NCBI RefSeq assembly: GCF_014805685.1
Contig: NC_060885.1
Location: 26,220,132-26,284,131 of the forward strand
Source of the DNA: Silurus meridionalis
Taxonomy: Eukaryota; Chordata; Actinopteri; Siluriformes; Siluridae
Direction of reading: 5' to 3'
DNA: 64,000 bases
Position numbers and translations under genes: made by a program. This document shows, piece after piece, positions 1 to 10,473 of the stretch (position 1 is its first letter; each line of letters starts with the position of its first letter). The notes under the pieces are model-generated. The model did no database searches, had not been told where the DNA came from, and saw only the letters and a program-made list of their open reading frames with translations.

Positions 1-1405
1 GTGGGCTGTGAGATGGAGGAGTATGGAGGCATGTAGGTGAGGAAGGAGAAAGAATTTGTACCAATTGACCAGGCAGAGGGACCGATCTGGGAAGAATGTA
101 CTGCAAGTTAGAGCAATAAAGGATGGAGATGAAAATGTGTTGACTAGTGAGGAGAGTGTGTTGAGAAGATAGAGGGAGTATTTTAAGCAGCTGATGAATA
201 AGTAAAATGAGAGAGAGAGAAGGTTGGATGGCGTGGAGATGGTGAAGCAGAAAGTGGATAGGATTAGTAAGGAGGAGTTAGTAAGTATAGAATTAGTAAG
301 AGCAGCATTTAAGAGGATGAAGAGTGGAAAGTCGGTTGGACCAAACAACATACCCGTGGAAGCATGGAGATGTTTAGGAAAGATAGCAGTGGAGTTAACC
401 AGGTTGTTCAACAAGATTTTGGAAGGTGAGAGGATGCCTGAGGAATGGAGAAGGAGTGTGCTGGTACTGATCTTCAAGAAGGAGGGAAATGTGCAAGCCT
501 GCAGTAACTACAGGGGAATAAAGTTGATCAGTCACACCATGAAGATATGGGAAAGAGTAGTGGAAGCCAGGCTGAGAGAAGTGGTGACCATCTGTGAGCG
601 AAAGTATGGTTTTATGCCAAGGAAGAGCATCACAGACACATTATTTGCTTTGAGAATGTTGATGGAGAAGTATAGAGAAAGTCAGAAGGAGTTGCATTGT
701 GTGTTTGTAAATATAGACAAAGCATACGACAGGGTGCCGATAGAGGAGTTGTGGTATTTTATGAGGAAGTCAGGTGTGTCAGAAGTTTGTGAGGGTGGTG
801 CAGGACATGTATGAGGACAGTGTGACAGCCCTGAAGTGTGCAGTAAGAATGACAAACTGGTTCAAGTCGGAGGTTGGATTGTTTTAAGGATCGGCTCTGA
901 GCCCTTTCCTGTTTCCAGTGGTGATGGACAGGTTGACGGACGAGGTCAGACAGGAGCCTGGGGTCAACAGTGCAAAGTAATGGAGAGTGTGTTAAAGAAG
1001 TGAAGAAAAGAGTGCAGGCAGGGTGGAGTTGGTGGAGAAGAGTGGCAGGAGTGATTTGTGATAGTAGGGTATCTGCAAGCGTGAAAGTGAAAGTTTATAG
1101 GACTGTGGTGAGATCTGAGATGTTGTATGGTTTAGAGACAGTGGCATTGAGTAAAAGGCAGGAGGCGGAGCTGGAGGTAGCAAAGCTGAAGATGTTGTTT
1201 TTGTTGGGAGTAAAGAGGAGGGACAGGATTAGGAATTAGTTTATTAGAGGAACAGCCCATGTAGGACTTTTTGGAGACAAGGTGAGGAAGGCGAGATTGA
1301 GATGGTTTGGACATGTGCAGAGGAGGGACATGGGGTATATCAGTAGGAGAATGCTTAGGATGGAGCCACCAGGAAAGAGGAAATGAGGAAGGCCAAGGAG
1401 GAGGT
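1..1405 (+). mobile_element. RTE-clade LINE, copy A (5' truncated by window edge, decayed)
   Basis: Non-LTR retrotransposon of the RTE/RTEX type that is very common in fish. It enters at the window edge and stops at about 1405, within the basic C-terminal stretch (RKR-GRPRRR-like), where a hAT fragment abuts. Copies B (9560-12508) and D (44721-46515) encode the same protein on the minus strand. Their alignment shows that copy A has lost the segment carrying the FADD catalytic motif, between DEVRQE (about 955) and the SNGECVKEVKKRVQAG segment (about 975). Confidence 0.85.
224..1239 (+). pseudogene. RTE reverse transcriptase remnant
   Basis: The first open part (224-814) shows reverse transcriptase blocks typical of RTE elements: GPNNIPVEAWR, NYRGIKLISH, YGFMPRKS and FVNIDKAYDRVP, the last carrying the first catalytic Asp block. 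A frameshift near 800 moves the reading to VRVVQDMYEDSVTALK, and a stop lies near 887 (EVGLF-stop-GSALSP). The catalytic FADD block is deleted. The open part at 970-1239 is the RTE C-terminal region (ICDSRVSASVKVKVYRTVV, LYGLETVALSKRQE). Broken and non-functional. Confidence 0.85.
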
Positions 1406-1675
1406 AGAGCTGGGCGATAAATTGATTTTATCGATTAACTCGAATGTGTAGTTTACATCAATATGTTTTAATAAAAATCGGTTTTCTCTTTAATGTCCGC
1501 CGACGCTCCCCTCTGGGCTCCCATAGTTTCGAAAGAACTCCCCCCCGCGCGTTTGCTATAGAGATACACAAACAACATGGCAGCGAGCAAGCAAAGGTAG
1601 CAGTGGCTTTAATTTACTGCAGCATCTCCAACAGAGGCATGCTGTCGAGTGGGAGAGATGTAGTGCCCTACGAAA
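1405..1675 (+). mobile_element. hAT-like element fragment with BED-type finger remnant
   Basis: Starts with the terminus GCTGGGCGATAAATTGATTT and matches, in inverted orientation, the block ending at 3506. A second, frame-disturbed copy of the same sequence encodes NLLQHLKQRH, which resembles the end of a BED zinc finger as in ZBED/hAT transposases. The right side is cut at 1675 where a Tc1 terminus begins. The superfamily call rests on the BED-like motif and the terminus only. Confidence 0.45.
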
Positions 1676-1767
1676 TGATGCCTTCAGTGTGAATCTACAA
1701 TTTTCATAGTCATGAAAATAAAGAAAACTCTTTGAATGAGAAGGTGTGTCCAAACTTTTGGTCTGTA

Positions 1768-1772
<5 letters not shown>
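1676..1772 (+). mobile_element. Tc1-like terminal inverted repeat, solo (family A)
   Basis: About 95 bp identical in type to the outer end of the Tc1 element at 3509-5601. It runs from TGATGCCTTCAGTGTGAATC to CCAAACTTTTGGTCTGTACT and ends directly at a (TA)n array. No transposase remains. Confidence 0.8.
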
Positions 1773-1817
<45 letters not shown>

Positions 1818-1839
1818 ATATGTATATGTATATATAATG

Positions 1840-1902
<63 letters not shown>
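1773..1902. repeat. (TA)n microsatellite with TG interruptions
   Basis: About 130 bp of alternating TA, with a short TGTATATGTATATG interruption near 1814-1830. It is bounded on the left by a Tc1 terminus and on the right by a pogo/Tigger-like terminus. Both element types target TA dinucleotides. Confidence 0.95.
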
Positions 1903-1905
<3 letters not shown>

Positions 1906-2697
1906 TGGAACCTCGGGTTACAATTTAATTCGTTCCGGTACTTTATTCGTAACCTGAAAAGTTCGTATCCCGATACAAATTTCCCCATAATAATGAACAG
2001 AAACTTCGGTAATTCGTTCTGGACAACCAAAAATATTACTTAAATAAAAATAAAGCCAATATTCACTAATATTATTTACTTTTAACATGTTATATTAAAA
2101 TCATACCACATAAAAACATACAAAAGAGGAAAAGATCTTTACCGGGTACTTTCCCTTTGAGAAGACTCGCTGCAGGAGACGACGTTTGTAGAAGGGGGAG
2201 GAGGGAGAGTTATTGTTTGGAAGGAGAATCTTATTATATTATATTATTTATATATTATTATATATTATATTATAGAATATTAAAGACAGTGTTATTAACA
2301 CGAAGGCTGAGACAATTGTTGCATTAGAGGGAAAATGAGAGCTGTTTCTTTAAGGCTACTATCAGTTGGTATTGAAGTCCAGAGTGAAATTCATTATGGG
2401 TATTGTACTTCGGAAAAGACTGTAACCCTGCTAATCTATCTTCATAAAAACAAGTAAAGTGGTTATGCATCGGCTAATGTTGTCCATCTCATCATTTCAC
2501 GAGCATCAACTAACGAGGTTGTTACGCTGCCGCCGGGAAAAGTTCAAGCGGATAAGTAACACGATGCTCTCGCTAGGGACACAGGACGCTAACTGATGTG
2601 ACGAGCTGCGTGGATAGAGCAAAAACAACCAACTTGCCTGCGATTTTTTGGTGAGCGACGTTCGTATCCCGATATATTGTTCGTAACCAGGGGCAAT
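1903..2697. mobile_element. Pogo/Tigger-like non-autonomous element
   Basis: The left end CAGTGGAACCTCGGGTTAC follows a TA. The right end contains GTTCGTATCCCGATATATTG and TTCGTAACCAGGGGC, an imperfect inverted partner of the left 75 bp (GTTCGTATCCCGATAC occurs at both ends). The interior is non-coding. The TIR style resembles Tigger/pogo elements; the 3' terminal bases are decayed. Confidence 0.6.
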
Positions 2698-3040
2698 ATA
2701 ATATATATATATATATATATATGCTTAAAATCAACCTGCATATGACAAAGAAGATGTAAAAAAAAAAAGTTGTAACTTTATTAAATGGGTTAAAGTGCAA
2801 TCAGAAACAACAAGCCATTGTAAATTGTGAAAATAGAACGTAACATAACATAAAATGAGCAAACCTACAAAGAAAAATGAGGTTTGGAGTGATTTTGCCT
2901 TTACCTTTCTGAAAAACTCCACAGTAAAATGAGTTGAAATTTGAAATAAGAATATAATAGACAGGGAGATTCTAAATAAGAATTATTTGACAGATTGAGC
3001 AAACCTCAAAAAAATGTTTTATGAGCGTTTGATTGTGGTG
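2698..3040. other. AT-rich spacer, no gene seen
   Basis: Contains a short (TA)n run at 2698-2722 and an A-rich run near 2760. No coding or element signature was recognised. Confidence 0.5.
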
Positions 3041-3506
3041 ATTCAAATGCTCTGATTGTTCTGTTTCTTAACGGAAACGCCGTACTGAAGCGTCTTTACA
3101 GGTATTTTGACCGCTCCCACCACCCATACTGGAAGTGTACGATTAGACGCGCAACACTAAACAAAGTGCGGCTGCTTAACCGTGTATTTTCAGGATGCGG
3201 CTGCTTAAGCGCAGTCTTGTGCTGCCGCTGTCTTGTTCACTTCGTAGGGCACTACATCTCTCCCACTCGACAGCATGCCTCTGTTTGAGATGCTGCAGTA
3301 AATTGATGCCACTGCTACCTTTGCTTGCTCGCTGCCATGTTGTTTGTGTATCTCTATAGCAAACGCGCGGGGGAGTTCGTTCGAAACTATGGGAGCCCAG
3401 AGGGGAGCGTCGGCGGACATTAAAGAGAAAACCGATTTTTATTAAAACATATCGATGTAAACTACACATTCGAGTTAATCGATAAAATCGATTTATCGCC
3501 CAGCCC
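3041..3506 (-). mobile_element. hAT-like element fragment, second copy
   Basis: Minus-strand copy of the element at 1405-1675, here including the outer terminus (AGGGCTGGGCGATAAATCGA read on the minus strand, ending at about 3506). The minus-strand reading at 3176-3469 carries [16 protein letters not shown], similar to the C-terminal half of a BED zinc finger. The left limit is uncertain. Confidence 0.45.
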
Positions 3507-3508
3507 TA

Positions 3509-5601
3509 GTACAGACCAAAAGTTTGGACACACCTTCTCATTTAAAGAGTTTTCTTTATTTTCATGACTATGAAAATTGTAGATTCACACTGAAGGCATC
3601 AAAACTATGAATTAACACGTGGAATTATATACATAACAAAAAAGTGTGAAACAACTGAAAAATTTCATATTCTAGGTTCTTCAAAGTAGCCACCTTTTGC
3701 TTTGATTACTGCTTTGCACACTCTTGGCATTCTCTTGATGAGCTTCAAGAGGTAGTCACCTGAAATGGTCTTCCAACAGTCTTGAAGGAGTTCCCAGAGA
3801 TGCTTAGCACTTGTTGGCTCACCCCTAAACCATCTCGATTGGGTTCAGGTCTGGTGACTGTGGAGGCCAGGTCATCTGGCGCAGCACCCCATCACTCTCC
3901 TTCTTGGTCAAATAGCCCTTACACAGCCTGGAGGTGTCCTGTACACAGCCTCATTGTCCTGTTGAAAACTAAATGATGGTCCAACTAAACGCAAACCGGA
4001 TGGAATAGCATGCCGCTGCAAGATGCTGTGGTAGCCATGCTGGTTTAGTATGCCTTCAATTTTGAATAAATCCCCAACAGTGTCACCAGCATGTGGAATT
4101 ATATACATAACAAAAAAGTGTGAAACAACTGAAAATATGTCATATTCTAGGTTCTTCAAAGTAGCCACCTTTTGCTTTAATTACTGCTTTGCACACTCTT
4201 GGCATTCTCTTGATGAGCTTCAAGAGGTAGTCACCTGAAATGGTTTTCACTTCACAGGTGTGCCCTGTCAGGTTTAATAAGTGTGATTTCTTGCCTTATA
4301 AATGGGGTTGGGACCATCAGTTGTGTTGTGCAGAAGTCAGGTGGATACACAGCTGATAGTCCTACTGAATAGACTGTTAGAATTTGTATTATGGCAAGAA
4401 AAAAGCAGCTAAGTACAGAAAACGAGTGGCCATCATTACTTTAAGAAATAAAGGTCAGTCAGTCCGAAAAATTGGGAAAACTTTGAAAGTGTCCCCAAGT
4501 GCAGTCACAAAACCATCAAGCGCTACAAAGAAACTGGCTCACATGCGGACCGCCCCAGGAAAGGAAGACCAAGAGTCACCTCTGCTGCGGAGGATAAGTT
4601 CATCCGAGTAACCAGCCTCAGAAATCGCAGGTTAACAGCAGCTCAGATTAGAGACCAGGTCAATGGCACACAGAGTTCTAGCAGCAGACACATCTCTACA
4701 ACAACTGTTAAGAGGAGACTGTGTGAATCAGGCCTTCATGGTAGAATATCTGCTAGAAACCACTGCTAAAGAAAGGCAACAAGCAGAAGAGACTTGTTTG
4801 GGCTAAAGAACACAAGGAATGGACATTAGACCAGTGGAAATCTGTGCTTTGGTCTGATGAGTCCAAATTTGAGATCTTTGGTTCCAACCACCGTGTCTTT
4901 GTGCGACGCAGAAAAGGTGAATGGATGGACTCTACATGCCTGGTTCCCACCGTGAAGCATGGAGGAGGAGGTGTGATGGTGTGGGGGTGCTTTGCTAGTG
5001 ACACTGTTGGGGATTTATTCAAAATTGAAGGCATACTGAACCAGCATGGCTACCACAGCATCTTGCAGCGGCATGCTATTCCATCCGGTTTGCGTTTAGT
5101 TGGACCATCATTTATTTTTCAACAGGACAATGACCCCAAACACACCTCCAGGCTGTGTAAGGGCTATTTGACCAAGAAGGAGAGTGATAGGGTGCTCCGC
5201 CAGATGACCTGGCCTCCACAGTCACCGGACCTGAACCCAATCAAGATGGTTTGGGGTGAGCTGGACCGCAGAGTGAAGGCAAAAGGACCAACAAGTGCTA
5301 AGCATCTCTGGGAACTCCTTCAAGACTGTTGAAAGACCATTTCAGGTGACTACCTCTTGAAGCTCATCAAGAGAATGCCAAGAGTGTGCAAAGCAGTAAT
5401 CAAAGCAAAAGGTGGCTACTTTGAAGAACCTAGAATATGACATATTTTCAGTTGTTTCACACTTTTTTGTTATGTATATAATTCCATATATAATTCCACA
5501 TGTGTTAATTCATAGTTTTGATGCCTTCAGTGTGAATCTACAATTTTCATAGTCATGAAAATAAAGAATGAATAAGAAGGTGCGTCCAAACTTTTGTACT
5601 G
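3509..5601 (+). mobile_element. Tc1-like transposon (family A) in foldback configuration
   Basis: The plus-strand Tc1 copy runs from about 4090 (ATGTGGAATTATATACATAA) to the terminus near 5601. In place of its own outer left TIR it carries 3509-4089, an inverted copy of its own 3' half. That piece includes the outer TIR, the transposase C-terminus reversed, and sequence up to ATAAATCCCCAACAGTGTCA. The arms 3509-4089 and about 5010-5601 are therefore reverse complements, with a ~30-base deletion near 3825 in the left arm. The right arm ends in ACTTTTGTACTGTA and abuts a TG/TA microsatellite. Confidence 0.8.
4391..5440 (+). pseudogene. Tc1 transposase (family A), inactivated
   Basis: Tc1/mariner DDE transposase. 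The start is chosen at 4391 (MARKKQL); a frameshift within about 20 codons shifts the reading, so the HTH part (RNKGQSVRKIGKTLKVSPSAV) lies in another frame. The catalytic part (4844-5332) shows LWSDESKFE (first Asp), [11 protein letters not shown] (second Asp) and SPDLNPIKMVW, where the third catalytic residue Glu has become Lys (codon AAG at 5243-5245). A TGA at 5330-5332 truncates the C-terminus. The original frame continues to a stop near 5438-5440 (YFEEPRI). Normal length for the family is about 340 residues. Confidence 0.85.
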
Positions 5602-5605
5602 TATG

Positions 5606-5671
<66 letters not shown>

Positions 5672-5730
5672 TACATACATATACACACACACACATACAC
5701 ACACAAACACACATACATATACACACACAC
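5602..5730. repeat. Compound (TG)/(TA)/(CA) microsatellite
   Basis: A TGTATGTGTA start is followed by about 22 TA repeats and then CA-rich repeats with ATACAT interruptions. It lies between the Tc1 terminus and a pogo-like terminus. The IYIY and CVCV reading frames here are artefacts of the repeat. Confidence 0.95.
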
Positions 5731-6552
5731 CGCAATTTCCGGACTATAAGCCGATACTTTTTCCCACGCTTTGAAAATCGCGGCTTAAACAATGAAGCGG
5801 CTCTTTATGGATTATTCCCGGGGTTTTTTCATTTCACAAGCTTCATGCTGCCAAAAAACTGAGCACCGTAACATTAAACCAATGAAATTGCAGAACAGAT
5901 TATGGTAAACCAATCAAACTCTTTACATTAAATCAGATGCGCTCCCACTGAATCGGCCTGCACATCATCATAAACATGGATGAGGTTCCTCTGACGTTTG
6001 ACCTGCCTCTCACTCGACCTGTCAACAGGAAAGGTGAATCATTTGTCACGCTAAAAACAACCGGGCATGAAAAAATGCACTTCACCTGTGTTCTGAGCTG
6101 CACGGCATCGGGAGAAAAGCTTCCACCGATGGTGATTTTTAAACGCACGATGGTGCCAAGAGAAAATCCCCTGAGAGAAATTGTTGCGAAAGTCAACAAG
6201 AAAGGATGGATTGTCAGCGGGGAATTTGCCTCCAGATGAAAATGACGAGAGCGACAATGAAAACGATCCTGAGAAAATATTGGATGTAATTCTGAGGCTG
6301 TTCAACTCGGACACTAAAGGAGATGACTTCATTAGTTTCAGTGTGCAGGAGGAAGAAGACAGTGACTAATGACTTTCTTGGTAGGCTACTGTTTACAAGC
6401 CGTGTTGCAGGCACTGTCTTTCGTTAAAGCCTGTGTAAAGTTCATTTGTTTCAATGTATGCACCTGCCGCTTATAGACATGTGCGATGTGTTTATGTTAA
6501 AACATAAATACATTTAATTCAGTGGGTACGCTTAATAGTCTAGAAATTACAG
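5731..6552 (+). mobile_element. Pogo-like DNA transposon, internally deleted
   Basis: The left end CGCAATTTCCGGACTATAAG and the right end (minus-strand reading ACTGTAATTTCTAGACTATT) are imperfect TIRs. The same termini occur at 37449-38825. The interior keeps a DDE fragment and an acidic C-terminal tail; the rest of the transposase is missing. Confidence 0.75.
5976..6369 (+). pseudogene. Pogo-type DDE_1 transposase fragment
   Basis: Translation from 5976 gives MDEVPLTFDLPLTR (N-M-D-E, first Asp block of pogo/Tigger DDE_1 domains), TLKTTGHEKMHFTCVLSCTA and GEKLPPMVIFKR. These are hallmarks of pogo-derived transposases. After about 6160 the frame breaks. The reading at 6181-6369 is the acidic tail (DENDESDNENDPE, EEEDSD) that ends these proteins. 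The second and third catalytic blocks are deleted. Confidence 0.8.
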
Positions 6553-6559
6553 TATACAC

Positions 6560-6805
6560 AAAAATCTCAGCAACTATTTTAGTAGATCTTGTCAATGGAC
6601 AAACTATAGAAATGGAATTGAGATATTTTAGAGTTGTCAATGTTCAGCTTGTATAGCAGTATAGATTTACTGTCCTCTGAAAATAACTAAACATACAGCC
6701 ATCATTGTTAAAATATCTGGCAACAACATGACGTGCAGATAACAGCTACTGTACATCATGTAACCACGCAAAGCCACGTGTCCTATTCATCATGTTTAGG
6801 GCCAC
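6560..6805. mobile_element. Tc1-like terminal region, solo (family B)
   Basis: Closely matches 29640-29790: TATAGATTTACT-TCCTCTGAAAATA, GCATGTAACCA, CCTATTCATCATGT. At the latter site it leads into a Tc1 transposase remnant. Here only the end of the element is left. Confidence 0.6.
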
Positions 6806-8090
6806 AACTAAGGATTATTTTGATGACACCCCCCTGCACCAATGCATATTTTTTTCTTTTGTTTAAATCAAGTCTGTGAGCTTGCTGTGTTTCTCCATTT
6901 CATTCTTATATGTATATAAGATTAGAGCATTGTAGATTATAGCATTTGTCTAGTACAACAGTAACTTATCTTTTTTTTTTTTAAACGTGATTTACTGCTT
7001 TACTACGTTCAAATGCTTGTTTTTAATGTTTATATATTAAATTTTTGTATATATCATTTTATTATTATACATTATATGAATTATATATTCTAGATGCTTA
7101 TATCTTCACAGATGAACAAAATATCTGTGTATTTCTTAAACAAAAATTTGTCAAAACAATATTGTATTATATTTTATGTAGATTTTTTTAAATCATGGTT
7201 GTCAAATTGCAATCTGCAAAATACAATACAAATGTTGAAAACAAATCGCTTCACCTTTCATACTTAAATGCTGCTGTTGTTTTTTTTTTGTTTGTTTTTT
7301 ACAGAAAAAAAACAACCCAGCATGAGTGACTTTGTTTAAAAGAGAAATCACCCATGCACTCCTTAACAAGCACTATAAACTTTATAATGTCTAAATTAAA
7401 GATAGTTAAACTCAATATGTGGCTTTTGCATTTTTTGTAAAGTTGTTTTTTATACATAAATACCATGAATTAGGGTTATAATAAGAAAACTATCTTATTA
7501 TAACTACTAGTTGGCTAATTTTATTTTCAATCAGCTTTCTAGAAATTTTTAGTGTGGAAGAGAAGCACACAGTACATACACCGCTAAACAGCGTTTTCAT
7601 GCAAGATTGCTTAAAGAAAAGAAAAAAAACAAAAAGAAAGAAAAGAACACACTGTAGACTGTGTATATTTGGGCCACATTTCTGTCATCTCTTTAATGTT
7701 AATGTAAGTGAACTGGTTAAGTGAAATACAGAACTCCCACTGCAGCAGCATGTTAAGAGGGGAGCTATACTATTTACATTATATGTACACACACACATAC
7801 ACACGCACACACACACACATACATACATACATATAAAATGTGTGTAAGTAGTCCTGCTCATTCAGGATTTGACAGTAGATCTGATGGTATTTGAGATCAT
7901 CAGACACAATTAATCGGATTAATCAGGCACATTTTTAACCAAGAACAGCAAACAGCACGAATAAAGCCCGTATTAATGCGCGACTACTGTCTCTCTGTCT
8001 CTCACTTTCATTGCAACACCGGCTAAGTGTGCAAGACACAAGCTAATCAAGCACCGAAGATAACTTCATAAAAACGTCACTTCTCGTCCA
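6806..8090. other. AT-rich intergenic DNA, no gene seen
   Basis: Contains poly-T/poly-A runs (about 6970, 7280, 7620) and a (CA)n/(CATA)n tract at 7788-7833. No ORF of substance and no recognised element. Confidence 0.5.
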
Positions 8091-8520
8091 CGGTTCTCTG
8101 TGGACATTCTGTCCAAAGCACGCTACTATAAAATCGTGAACTGACAGTAACGCTTCGGTCTCCCAGCCTTGGCCGGCCAGCCTGCCTACTTACAACCGTT
8201 AACTGGATCAGCGAATTCCTGCTAGCATTACAGTTAGACCTTGCTTACCTGTTGTTAGTGAGTTGTAGCTCAGATAAATTTTTCCACCTCTAGACCTTAA
8301 ACTCTACAGATTATAAAGATGATTATGTGCAGAAGAAATGCTTTGTCCTGTCAACACCCCCCCAAACACCGGAGTCGGAGATGTGGGCGGGAACAAATCC
8401 GAAATAGAAAACACGCGAAGGTATTTCTGTAACGCTAGCAACACACCCCGGATATGACGACATGGTTGGTTCGCCTTCGCTTCGCAATAACGGAAGTAGT
8501 GAGTTGGTCACTTAATTTTC
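8091..8520 (-). promoter_or_regulatory. Candidate promoter and first exon of a minus-strand gene
   Basis: This block is clearly richer in G, C and CpG than its flanks. It contains an ETS-like ACGGAAGT (about 8490 on the plus strand), TGACG-type motifs and AACGCTAGCAACAC. It ends on the minus strand in a strong splice donor (next entry). No TATA box is seen near the minus-strand start. Promoter status is inferred from composition and the adjacent donor. Confidence 0.35.
8249..8511 (-). other. Candidate non-coding exon 1, possibly ctnna3 5' UTR
   Basis: On the minus strand the sequence reads AACAACAG then GTAAGCAAGG, a near-consensus 5' splice site with GT at 8248/8247. The putative exon has an ATG at about 8461 but no long frame from it, so it would be 5' UTR. 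dnajc12 ends 20 kb upstream on the same strand. In human and other vertebrates ctnna3 follows dnajc12 on that strand and begins with a non-coding exon. The gene identity is inference from synteny only; no ctnna3 coding exon lies in this window. Confidence 0.3.
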
Positions 8521-8576
8521 ATTTATTTATTATTATTTTTTTATGGGATTGCTAATGCCTGACGAAAAATATTAAG

Positions 8577-8579
<3 letters not shown>

Positions 8580-8616
<37 letters not shown>
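8580..8616. repeat. (TA)n microsatellite
   Basis: About 18 TA repeats. Confidence 0.95.
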
Positions 8617-8617
<1 letters not shown>

Positions 8618-8795
8618 CAGAAACAAACAAAAACAAATACTGAAACAGAAGCATCACCATAGTGAACAATGGTCTTCTACTTGACCATGTACACCAGAGA
8701 CTTAGAATGCAGGTTGGACCTCTGCCACCTTCTGACAGTTCCTGATGACTTTGTGGTGGTGGTCAGGTGCATCAGGATGTACAGGAGTCACAAAG

Positions 8796-9555
8796 TTTTT
8801 TTTTTTTTTTTTTTTTTATTTTATATCAAGAAGCTTTTATTGTCATTTCAACCTTACGGGTGCATCTCAATAAATTAGATTATCATTAAAAAGTTGATTT
8901 AGTTTAGTAATTCAATACAAAAAGTGATATGAAATGTATTATATAGATTCATCACATGCAGACTAATATATTTCTAATACATATCTCAAAAAATTGCCCA
9001 CTGAGCAACAGTCCAGGCCTTTTGCCCTTTGCCCAGGTAAGACACCGCTGACATTGTCTCTGGTTCAGGAGTGGCTTGACACAAGGAATGCATCAGTTGT
9101 AGCCCATGGATACAGACACCACAAGTGTCCAATATTAAACCTTTTCAAAATTTTCACATTTTCTGTAAGCCATAATCATCAATATTTAAAGAAATAAACA
9201 CTGGAAATATATCAGTCTGTGTTATGACTCTATATAAAATACACGTTTCACTTTTTGTATTAAATAACTAAAATAAATCAACTTTTTAATTACATTCTAA
9301 TTTATTGAGATGCACCTGTATATAGCTGAAGCAGTACACAGTGAACTAAGACAATGTTTCTCTAGAACCCTGGTGCTATAGAAGACAACAGTGCTACATC
9401 ACAGAGCACAGAGATACATAGAGAACAGAGAGCTAAGGACTACATTTAAGTTGTCCTAGCCACACAAAGTGCATTATGCACAACCTAGTACAAACAGTAC
9501 GAGACAAAAGACAGTGAAAACAGACAACACAAGACAGTGTAGGACAGATGCACAA
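8796..9555 (-). mobile_element. LINE 3' UTR (Rex1/Babar-like), interrupted by a MITE
   Basis: The plus-strand sequence TTTATTGTCATTTCAACCTTA (about 8836-8856) and its continuation TATAGCTGAAGCAGTACACA (from 9319) form the 3' end of a minus-strand LINE of a type abundant in fish. A poly-T run precedes it at 8799-8818. It extends rightward to the A-run at 9548-9559, where RTE copy B begins. No coding part is retained. Confidence 0.5.
8857..9318. mobile_element. Tc1/mariner-type MITE with TA duplication
   Basis: TIR GGTGCATCTCAATAAATTAG at the left and its inverted partner (TTATTGAGATGCACC) at the right, with extended inverted similarity of about 150 bp. It is flanked by TA at 8855-8856 and 9319-9320. 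The interior keeps a short reversed transposase-like piece (GAGTGGCTTGACACAAGGAA). It splits the LINE 3' UTR cleanly. Confidence 0.8.
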
Positions 9556-10473
9556 AAAAAAAATAGCGTCATCCGTCTCCATACTACTCTGTCCTCTACA
9601 TTTGCCTCTTTCAAACCAACTACCTGCATGTCTTCATTCACCACATCTATAAACCTCCTTCTTGGCCTTCCTCTTTTCCTCCTTCCTGGAAGCTCCATAC
9701 TCAGCATTCTTCTACATATACCACACGTCCCTCTTCTGCACATGTCCCAACCATCTCAATTTGGGCCTCTCTCACTTTGTCCCCCAAAAGTCCTACATGC
9801 ACTGTTCATCTAATAAACTCATTTCTAATCCTGTCCATGTTTGTCACTCCCAATGAAAATCTCAATATCTTCAACTCTGCTTCCTCCAGCTTCACCTCCT
9901 GTCTTTTAGTCAATGCAACTGTCTTTAAATCTTCCAGCATTGCAGGTCTCACCACAGTCCTATAAACTTTCTCTTTCATTCTTGCAGATATCCTTCTATC
10001 ACAAATCACTCCTGACACTCTTCTCCAGCCACTCCACCCTGCCTGCACTGTTTTCTTCACTTCTCTAACACACTCTATATCACTTTGCACTGTTGATCCC
10101 AGGTACCCAAACTCCTTCACCTTCACCATCTCTTCTCCCTGCAACTGCACCACTCAGTGGAGTGGTGCAGTTGCAGGGAGAAGAGAATGACAGTGGCAGT
10201 GGCCCTCCCTTCATTCGCACACATGTACTCTGTCTTATTCCTACTTTCATTCCCCATCTCTACAGTGCATACCTTCACCTCTCCAGGCTCTTCTCAACCT
10301 GCTCCCTACTCTCACCACAAATCACAATATCATCCAAAAACATCATAGTCCTGGAGACTCCTGTCTGTCCTCGTCTGTCAACCTGTCCATCACCACTGCA
10401 AACAGGAAAGGGCTCAAAGCCGATCCATGCTTGATGCAGTCCCACCTCCACCTTGAACCATTCTGTCGTTCCC

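Noticed and set aside
8323..8511. 62-codon minus-strand frame in the candidate first exon as coding sequence
   Set aside because: It begins at a non-ATG codon and shows no conserved motif. The region is more plausibly 5' UTR.
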